Positions 56,701 to 64,000 of a stretch of DNA of 64,000 nt are shown in pieces. This stretch comes from Cladobotryum mycophilum (Eukaryota; Ascomycota; Sordariomycetes; Hypocreales; Hypocreaceae). The notes beneath the pieces were generated by a model that was given only the letters and a program-made list of their open reading frames with translations, was not told where the DNA came from and searched no databases. A program made the position numbers and the translations under genes. The stretch lies in contig JAVFKD010000002.1 in assembly GCA_036429605.1 (NCBI GenBank), forward strand, positions 434,001 to 498,000, given 5' to 3'. Each line of letters opens with the position of its first letter. Position 1 is the first letter of the stretch.

Positions 56701-59392
56701 CAGTTTATCTGAAGTTGACCAGCTCACACAAGATGCTAAAGAAGAAGCCAAAGACAAGCATGGAGTGGATGGCTTGCTTCACATCAAACTTGTGACCTGC
56801 CAAGATCGAAGCTACGTCCTTGTTTCTATTGCACATGCGTTGTATGATGGCTGGTCTCTGGATCTCTTGTATCGTGACCTAGAAACTGCCTACAATGGAG
56901 AATTGGGGACGCGGCCAACTGCAAAGCTGTTCATCCGGAAAATGATCGCATCACAGACTGAAGATGAGAGTCGCTTTTGGGCGGGTTACCTTGACGGGGT
57001 CGCGCCGACTCTGGTGCCAGAAAGTCGTGAACCGACATCTTCGGTCACTATCTTGCACAGGAGAGAGAGCGCCTCGGTAAAGAAAATGTCTGCGATATCA
57101 GACTTCTGCAAGAAGCAAAACATTACCTCGCAAACATTGTTCCAAGCTTGTTGGGCTGTGGTGCTCGCTCATCGAACACGAACTCTCGACATCACATTCG
57201 GCGTGGTACTGTCTGGTCGTGATTTTGAGGGCGCTGAGGATCTGATGTTCCCCACCATTAATACCGTTCCTCTTCGCTGCATTCTTCACGGAAAGTCATC
57301 CGAGTTCCTGGCATATCTGGAAGCAGTGATGATGGATATCCGAGATCACCAGGCATACCCCCTGCGCAAAATTCAGGCATCCGCCCACTTGTCCGGGGCC
57401 GAGCTGTTCAATACGCTCTTCATCCTTCAGAAAGTTCCTGGCCAGACATCATCTGAGCCATTGTTAAAGTCGGTGGGTGGATCGTCAGCGGTGGATTACC
57501 CCGTCTGCGTGGAAGCTGAGGCCGTGGCCGATGAACTCATTTGGCGAGTGGCGTGTCAGGCTCAGTTCTTGACGGAAGCTGAGACTGAAGAATTAGTCAA
57601 GGATCTTGATCATACCCTGCAATTCATGATGAAGTCAGACGTGTCTGAGATCTTATCCTTCAGTGACGAGAGGGTTTCTATTTGTAGCTTATCACAAGTT
57701 GCACTCTCAGATGATCGATCGAATGATGGACCATTGCCCAAGGACTTGATTAAAAGCGAACCTTTGGATGAAACGGCACTGTCAATTCGAAAGGTTCTAG
57801 CCTACGTATCGGATATCCCAGAGGAGTCGATTCCGGCTAATGCTAGCCTCTATCACCTGGGACTTGATTCCATCAGTGCACTCAAAGTATGCTCACTCTT
57901 GCGAAAGGAGGGCATAAACATCAACCCAAGAGACTTGATCAAAGCAACGAGCTTTGCACAAATGGCACGTTTCGCAGTGCAAAGGTCTCAAGATCACGGC
58001 CAAGAACAATCAGACGCTGTACAAGTTTGGGAGGTGCCGCAATACGTCGATGTCGACAGTATCCTTGCCGGTGCAGACATCGAGAAAGAGGATGTGGATT
58101 TCATTCTACCCGCGCTTCCAATGCAGGTATACATGATCAGTGCGTGGCAAAACGCTCAAGGGTCCGTCTTCTTCCCTGAATTCAGATATTCCATCGATGG
58201 TGCATACGGGATTGAGCGCATAAAATCGGCGTGGGAGTCTCTGGTTGCACAGCTGCCCATCTTGCGAACACGTTTCCTAGCGACACGATCCAAGGTTCTG
58301 CCATTCATACAGCTGGCTCTCAGGCCAGGAGGTAAGGCATTGGGAGACGATGATGCAATAAAGTTGGTTCATTTCAACGTTACGGAAGATGAGAGCGGCC
58401 AACGTGCGATAATTCGGTTAAAGATTCATCATGCTCTCTATGATGGAGTGAGTCTACCTGCCATGATACAGCAGCTGTTTGACACTCTTCAAGGAAACAG
58501 TGCGTCCTTTGAGCAGAGTACACAGCACTGGTCCCAATTCGCAATTCAACCAACGCTGGATAAGGCGCGACAAGCTCGGAGGGCGTTCTGGACAGAGTAC
58601 CTACGTAACATCCCTCAAACAGATAATAATTTGACATCTGCTGGCGCGGCGAGGGTCTCATACTTGAAGAAGACTGCGTTGCCCGACATATCTCACCTCA
58701 GGGCGCTCGGCACACAGCACGGTGTCGGCATACAATCACTCTTCTTTGCAGCCTATACCAAGACCCTCCTTGCGCAAAGTGCAAACGGCAAGCAGACTGT
58801 AGTCTTTAGCATTTACCTAGCCAACAGAGCCAACGAGCAAGTCCCCCAGACATATCCAACACTCAATCTCGTACCGTTGAAGGTCACGGCTGCGTTGCAA
58901 GATGATCTTGTGGACATTGCACAAACGATTCAGGCCGATTTACACTACATTCACTCGGAGAGCCGGGCTGATGTTGGGTTATGGGAGATTGCAGAGTGGA
59001 CAGGAGTTGCAGTAGACTCGTTTGTCAACTTTCTCAGTCTCGGTCAAGACACCATGGAGATGTCAACATCGCCAGAGGGTTTCAAGCTCATGGCGCCATC
59101 CGAAGACAAAAGCGTAGACAGCGCTGAGCATGAGGGAGATGGCATTCTCTCCCACAACTGGATACGGAATAATATGGTCCGAGAAGCATTCCCGGTACGT
59201 TTTTCATTCATTAGAAAGCAAGATTCAATCGCTAACTCTTTACTATAGGTCGCTATAGATGTGGAAGCATCAATCAGAGACCACGACCTAGATATTGGTG
59301 TATTCGGGTCGCGACGGCGTATTCACGATGATGAAGCTGCAAAACTTGTTGAGGATATTGTGAGACACTTGGAGGACATTGGGGATCGTTGA
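44783..59392 (+). CDS. sidC: Ferricrocin-type siderophore NRPS (SidC/NPS2), two apparent frameshifts
   Basis: Start ATG at 44783 opens LSILNPNPIRLPGPTLLHEL, the family N terminus. Introns are 45738-45787 (GTAAGT...AATAG) and 59195-59248 (GTACGT...TATAG). Domains: A1 (YTSGSTGVPKG), T1, C1, A2, T2, C2, T3, C3, A3 (YTSGTTGTPKG), T4, C4, T5, C5, T6, C6. Carrier serines lie near 46518, 49704, 51333, 54560, about 56212 and about 57868; T2 has GLES in place of GLDS. This A-T-C-A-T-C-T-C-A-T-C-T-C-T-C order is that of ferricrocin synthetases. These join Gly, Ser and N5-acetyl-N5-hydroxyornithine units and cyclise with the final C domain. The frame is lost by one base at 45112-45121 and again at about 52001-52030. 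Allowing for both gives about 4,835 residues, the usual size. Confidence 0.93.
45112..45121 (+). other. Apparent -1 frameshift in NRPS domain A1
   Basis: Before it the frame reads CPLNVDAPRTELA; the same frame stops at 45146-45148. After it, the adjacent frame reads ILKDISATVIVVSEELES, the expected A2-A3 core spacing of an A domain. No intron of credible size fits. One missing base explains the break. Confidence 0.8.
52001..52030 (+). other. Apparent -1 frameshift in NRPS domain C3
   Basis: The upstream frame carries HHAIYDAQSLDAMLSSL and then stops at 52080-52082. The downstream conserved frame begins EVPPVEPALQAILVESLKSQ at 52031. GT-AG pairs here would make introns under 36 nt, too short. 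One missing base explains the break. Confidence 0.8.
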
Positions 59393-60486
59393 AAGTCTTG
59401 ATTTATCGAGATATTTACATCAGCATCGTGGTAATGTGTTTTATTATTGATCATCTAGATGATGATGATTTTCGTTTGAGAACTTGGAACCAAGGCATGT
59501 ACGATCAATGGGAAACATTAAACATCAAGTTCACTATTTATTTTCTGATTGCAATGTATAGCTGCGTTATGCACAGGTGAGAAGCAGCTGTCAACCTCGT
59601 ACGCACGCAAATAGCTTTATGTAGTACCACAATACTGAGACATGTACCTAGAGAGCAATCCGTTCACAGGCAATTGAATACAGAATACATGTTCAGCATC
59701 AAGTTTCATCATCATCATCATCATCATCATTCCTTCATCTCATCTACCCCGCCTACTTGTTCCAGCAAGCAGTAACTCCATCATCATCACCCCAATCCGA
59801 AAAAAACCGTATAGCAAAGCTCCCTCTCCTTCCCACCGGTCTAACCATCCCCATCTCTACCATCACCTCAATCAAGACACACAAATCGTTTGCAAAACCT
59901 GACATGCACGCAACCAGCACACCGCAAAAACCACAGAGAAAAATCGAATCCCACCATCGCCCTGCGGGCGGCGCCACACACACACGCCCCGGCAAGCCCG
60001 CCCCATCCCTGAACCATGTTTTCCACAGGCCCCACCGCCGGCGCCGATCACAATCTCCGGAAACGGAATGATGCCGGGTCCATTACGAGAAGAAAATTTC
60101 GGCCGGTTGGTGGGGATCAAGGAAGAGGAAGCTAACGGATAGACCGGACGTGATGATCACGGACTGCCAAGTCTTCTACAGCTTAGCTGCATGTGGGAAA
60201 ACGTCACTGTTCCCTTGGCAAGCAGAGAAAAATGACAGAGTGAGGAAATAGAGAAAACTGAGTCGTCATAATCATGAATTGCATTTCGTGGTATTCTATC
60301 AAGTTCTATCCCTATGTCCGGCAAGACAAACTAGAATTCGCCTTTTCCATCGCCAGTTCGTTCCATATTCCCTTCTTTTCTCTGGCTATGCAATCGTGGA
60401 ATAACATGTAAGAAATAAAGAAGAAAAAAGTGATATCATGACCGAAAACATCGCTCTATAAAAACAAAACAAAAGTAGAAATCGCT
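59393..60486. other. Convergent intergenic region after the NRPS
   Basis: Presumed 3' UTRs of the NRPS and the GMC gene. An (ATC)n array lies at 59706-59730. No gene supported. Confidence 0.5.
59706..59730 (+). repeat. (ATC)8 trinucleotide array
   Basis: About eight ATC units in the convergent spacer. Confidence 0.9.
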
Positions 60487-62118
60487 TTAGAGCCTAGAGT
60501 GTCTGGGCTTCCAGCCTTCTTGAATAGCAATGAGCTCGGCTGTACGCTCACCAATAGCCAAGACGGTCACCATGGGGTTGACGGTGACCATTTCCGGGAA
60601 GACACCAGCATCGGCAATGCGCAGGTTCTTGATACCCCGCACCTTCAATTCGGGATCGACAACGGCCAACTCGTCTTTGGTCACGTCACCCATTTTGGTG
60701 GTGCCAGCTGGGTGATAGACGGTGTGAGAGACACGACGAGCGTACTCACTGAGTTCCTCATCCGTTTGCACATTCGGACCGGGAGCCACTTCCTCAGCCA
60801 ACCACTCCTTGAATGGGCTCTGCTGTGCGACCTTGCGCGAAGCCTTGATGCCCTCAACAAGTGTCTTGGCGTCGTATCCCTCAGAGTCGGTGAAGTAACG
60901 GAAGTCAAGGGCAGGCTTGACAGAAGGATCAGCCGAAGTGAGATACAGACGCCCACGTGATCGAGGACGAGGAATGTTGGGAGTCATGCAGAATGCCCAT
61001 CCCTCCGCGACCTTGCGGTACCCAAGTCGCTCAGTGTTGACTGTAAAAGGGATTTGGTAACAGTGAATCATGATGTCAGCAGTGTCACCGTCTTTGCCGG
61101 CCGCATTGGGGATTTCTCGGCGGAGGAAGAGGGCAGCGTCCGAGTCCATGGTGGTCTGATTCTGAGGCATTGGCTTCTTGAGTTCCCAGATGATGATGGT
61201 CTCCGGGTGGTCGACCAGATTTTCACCAACACCAGGAATATCCTTGACCACCGGGATTCCGAGGCCCTCAAGCTGAGTGCGTGGGCCCAAGCCAGAGTTG
61301 AGCATCAAGCGAGGTGTATCAATGGCACCAGCACAGATAACAACCTCTTTTCGAGGTTTGAGGATCATTGTCTCGTCGGACACAAGCTTGATCTGGACAC
61401 CAGTCACAGCATCATTCTCAACAATGAGTTTGGACACGTGAGTTTCTGTCAAAACTGTCAAATTCGGCCGTCTCTCTTCACCACGCAAAATCGGATGGAT
61501 ATAGGCGACCGAGGCACTACTTCGGTAGCCGTTGTCAGGGTTATAGGAGACGCTCAAGAAACCAGTGCCATGCTTCATATAGCCCTTGTCCCTAATCTCG
61601 TTGTTGAAGTCGGAGTAAACTGGGACCTCGAGCGCCTCGGAGGCTGCCTGAACCCAGTCCTTGCAAAGCTGATTGCGGTGGCGAGCATGGACCGGCTGAA
61701 TGGTGTTGCGCAAGTTATCAACAAGCCGCATAACATTCTCCCATTCCCAGCCATGGCAACCCTTTGCTACCCAGCGGTCCATATCATGCTTGAATGGGCG
61801 GAAAGAAATCAACGTATTATGTGAAGAGCAGCCACCCAGGACCTTGGCACGGGAGTGACGGATGAAGCTGTTACCATTGGGCTGCTCCACTGTGGGATAA
61901 TCGTAGTCAAGCTCACCCCCAAGGAGAGTGAGCCACTTGCGAAGGTCTAGCACATTGTTGAGATCGTAGTCGGAAGGTCCAGCCTCTATGAGAAGAACAC
62001 GACGCTCGGGGAGGTAGGCAGACAGTCTCGAGGCTACAACACAGCCTGCGGTACCACCACCAACAATAATGTAGTCGAACCCTGAGGCTGCCGAGGAAGG
62101 GAGAGTTCGAGTAGTCAT
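60487..62118 (-). CDS. GMC oxidoreductase, choline dehydrogenase/oxidase-like, PTS1 C terminus
   Basis: Intronless gene for 543 residues. The FAD-binding Rossmann motif YIIVGGGTAGCVVASRLS lies at about 16-33, with LLIEAGPSD after it. GMC signature 1 is seen as AKVLGGCSSHNTLISF and signature 2 as GAIDTPRLMLNSGLGP. The catalytic His is in VYHPAGTTKMG and the Asn in VTVNPMVTVLAIGERTAEL. The C terminus is RHSRL, a type 1 peroxisomal targeting tripeptide (SRL). Family members oxidise alcohols such as choline; the substrate here is unknown. There is no secretion signal. It converges on the siderophore NRPS, and a possible GATA-type site lies about 570 bases upstream. Confidence 0.93.
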   Translation of the reverse strand: MTTRTLPSSAASGFDYIIVGGGTAGCVVASRLSAYLPERRVLLIEAGPSDYDLNNVLDLRKWLTLLGGELDYDYPTVEQPNGNSFIRHSRAKVLGGCSSHNTLISFRPFKHDMDRWVAKGCHGWEWENVMRLVDNLRNTIQPVHARHRNQLCKDWVQAASEALEVPVYSDFNNEIRDKGYMKHGTGFLSVSYNPDNGYRSSASVAYIHPILRGEERRPNLTVLTETHVSKLIVENDAVTGVQIKLVSDETMILKPRKEVVICAGAIDTPRLMLNSGLGPRTQLEGLGIPVVKDIPGVGENLVDHPETIIIWELKKPMPQNQTTMDSDAALFLRREIPNAAGKDGDTADIMIHCYQIPFTVNTERLGYRKVAEGWAFCMTPNIPRPRSRGRLYLTSADPSVKPALDFRYFTDSEGYDAKTLVEGIKASRKVAQQSPFKEWLAEEVAPGPNVQTDEELSEYARRVSHTVYHPAGTTKMGDVTKDELAVVDPELKVRGIKNLRIADAGVFPEMVTVNPMVTVLAIGERTAELIAIQEGWKPRHSRL

Positions 62119-62688
62119 GGCGATGAGTTGGGATTAGGTGGAAGAGTTGAAGAGGGCAGAGCTGAGGAGTGCTCTGGGTACAGACGTCTTTTAAAGGAAG
62201 ATGAGAAGAGAGTTTTCCTGTGCTTCGGGATTTTGAAGAGGACAGCCACAAAGTTTGCTCCTGGATTCTTAGCTTGACACTTGGAGGCTCTTTTATCCTT
62301 TATGGAGACGGCCGGAGACGGAGGAAGTCAAGTTTCTCGGTAGGTGCTGGGCTGAACCAGTAGTTCCAAAACACCAGGCCGTCTCATGGAGAGTGTAGAG
62401 ACCAACCAACGCCAACAACGCAGACACGGCATGGATACCGACACTGACCAGAACGCCAACGGATAAGGGCGTGAGACTCGCAGAAACGAAAGGATTAGCC
62501 CCTTGTGGAAGTTGTGTCGAGCATCTTGCGTCTAACAGCCACACCAAGAGCCCAACCGTTCCAATGGGACCTCGATGAATACTTGGCGATGGTGGAGCCG
62601 AGGACATGGCTGGCATCTTCAAAGGACCGAGTCCCACATGGAAAGGATACTGGAAAAATAGAGAAAAATCCTATCAGCACGGGTTGGG

Positions 62689-62697
62689 TTATCTGAC
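62689..62697 (-). promoter_or_regulatory. Possible GATA-type site upstream of the GMC gene
   Basis: TTATCTGAC on plus reads GTCAGATAA on minus, eight of nine positions of ATCWGATAA. It lies about 570 bases upstream of the GMC start. A single near-match may be chance. Confidence 0.3.
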
Positions 62698-63499
62698 CAC
62701 GTTAGTTTGTGTCTGATCTTCAGGGTTTTGCCAGATGCCAGTAGTGCCAAGCCAATCTACCTCGCCGCGTGGTGTATATTGCTGCATGACGTCAAGTGAC
62801 CTACGCTGAAATGATAGCTGGTCAACAGAAAAAGGGTAGTCTCGGTTTCTTTCAAAGTCCCTTGGATGTCAGGTCAGGTCATCTCGTTGACATGGTACAG
62901 CTTCAGTGTAAGTTGGTTGGTTGGTTGGGTCTAAGCAAAAGTTGGAGGTGGGGGTGGAGCCTTGTGGTGACGATCTCGGCGGGAATACTATATTCCGGAG
63001 TCTTTCTAGAATGTCGATTGGCTAAATCTCATTTTTCGGTAACCTTGGGCGTAATCTAGTGGGGCTTCGAGGGAACGCCTCTGGCTTTAGCAGGCCCCAA
63101 GGCAAGCCTACAGGGTTTATAGGGGATACAGGGGGTGGTTTACAGGGGGTGGTGGGTGGCTTTGGCTGTTCGGTGGTTCCACATGTCTCCACGGGTCAAA
63201 CGACGGTGGGCGATGGACCGGATAGGACTTGGAGGAACGGCTGTCGACGGAATAAGAAAAGAAGATGAAATAAAATAGAATTTGGCGTAGCATTGAGATG
63301 GATCTAGAATCTATGAAATGGGTTGGGGATAAGCAAGCAATGCATACAATAGCAGTAGCAGTAGCTGCAGCTAGATGATGAACATTAGTGGTGATTTGAG
63401 CGGTTCATAGCCCGTTCAGGTGGGTGGTGGGTGTTATCGGGCGTAGGTAACTTTGGGGAGATAAGATCCATCGCCCGTGTTTGTACTTGTACATGCCAC

Positions 63500-63553
63500 C
63501 TACACCAACACATACACCAATACCAATACCAACGCCAACACCAACACCAACAC
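63500..63553 (+). repeat. (CCAACA)n/(CCAATA)n minisatellite-like array
   Basis: Imperfect hexanucleotide array in the right-edge intergenic DNA. Confidence 0.85.
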
Positions 63554-64000
63554 GGTTTTGTCAATGCCTCTTGGATGATTTCCAGTGCCGATGGGGACAT
63601 GGCATGTGATGATTGTCATCTCCAACTATCGTCCATCTCGAGTCAGAGAACTCACATCTTTGCACCTCTTGCAGGGTGTTGACAAGCAATGTTTCATCCA
63701 TTGCAACGCAATAGACCCCACGCCACCGACACCTTGCATAGAGAAAGAAACAAATCGATGTATCACCATGATACCCTACCCAACTGCTTGCAACGAAACG
63801 AATGCGTTCAAGTCACCGGTACCAGACGTGCGGGCTCCTCGTGCGGCGGCGACGGCGTGGGACTCGGTGACGCTACGGGGCTGATCAATGGATCCCTCCA
63901 TTCAATTCTGTGGGACGGGAAATCCTCTTGTTTCTTCCAAAGCAATAGGGCGACGCAGAAACAAAAAACGTGCGCATAAGCTCCGCCTCCGGGAAGACAA

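Larger units (their letters stand above)
62119..64000. other. Right-edge intergenic region
   Basis: It holds the GMC promoter. ORFs of up to 115 codons occur, but the longest (62637-62293, minus) begins at GTG and has no family match. A (CCAACA)n-like array lies at 63500-63553. No gene supported. Confidence 0.5.

Noticed and set aside
62293..62637. Hydrophobic minus-strand frame that might be a small membrane protein
   Set aside because: Begins at GTG rather than ATG, with no splice sites or homologues that I recognise.

Overview
The window reads as nuclear DNA of a filamentous ascomycete, most likely Sordariomycetes and probably Hypocreales (inferred from gene families, not tested). Genes are short-intron and tightly packed in places. 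Introns of about 50-220 nt carry GTNNGT-type donors and CTAAC/CTGAC-like branch sites. Long microsatellite-rich stretches separate some of the genes.

Layout. 0.5-3 kb: a ZNF830/CCDC16-like zinc-finger gene (+) converges on a two-exon F-box gene (-). 3-14.5 kb: about 11.5 kb with no gene I can support, full of simple repeats and polypyrimidine tracts. 14.5-21.9 kb: a small Cys-rich family gene whose last exon is only a stop codon, a three-exon Ego1/LAMTOR1 lysosomal adaptor, a small secreted Ser/Thr-rich protein, an unrecognised membrane-anchored protein, and a UPF0303/HbpS-like gene. 22.7-33.1 kb is a conserved housekeeping block: the PHD-TFIIS-SPOC factor Bye1, 20S proteasome alpha3 (PSMA4/Pre9), a DPP1-type PAP2 lipid phosphatase, a WW-FF splicing factor, and a Nudix/IF-2B fusion gene.

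33.4-62.1 kb is the siderophore region. It holds a Zn2Cys6 transcription factor, sidA (L-ornithine N5-monooxygenase, -), and a 14.6-kb ferricrocin-type NRPS (sidC/NPS2 type, +) with order A-T-C-A-T-C-T-C-A-T-C-T-C-T-C. Converging on the NRPS is a GMC oxidoreductase with a peroxisomal-type C terminus (SRL). SidA would make N5-hydroxyornithine. After acetylation by an enzyme not in this window, the NRPS would assemble a ferricrocin-like hexapeptide.

The sidA-sidC divergent promoter contains four exact ATCWGATAA sites, the SreA/GATA iron-repressor consensus. An 1,884-bp pogo-type transposon with 45-bp TIRs and a TA duplication is inserted between them. Removing it would bring three of the sites to within about 85-90 bp of one another.

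Four protein-coding loci breaks look like single-base indels: two in the NRPS, one in the Nudix/IF-2B gene (G6 tract), and one in the transposase (T7/A7 tract). Assembly indel error is the simplest shared explanation. Real decay of the siderophore synthetase would be biologically important, so the reads need checking. I saw no tRNA, rRNA, CRISPR array or wholly new system. The most notable structural finding is the transposon splitting the iron-responsive siderophore promoter.
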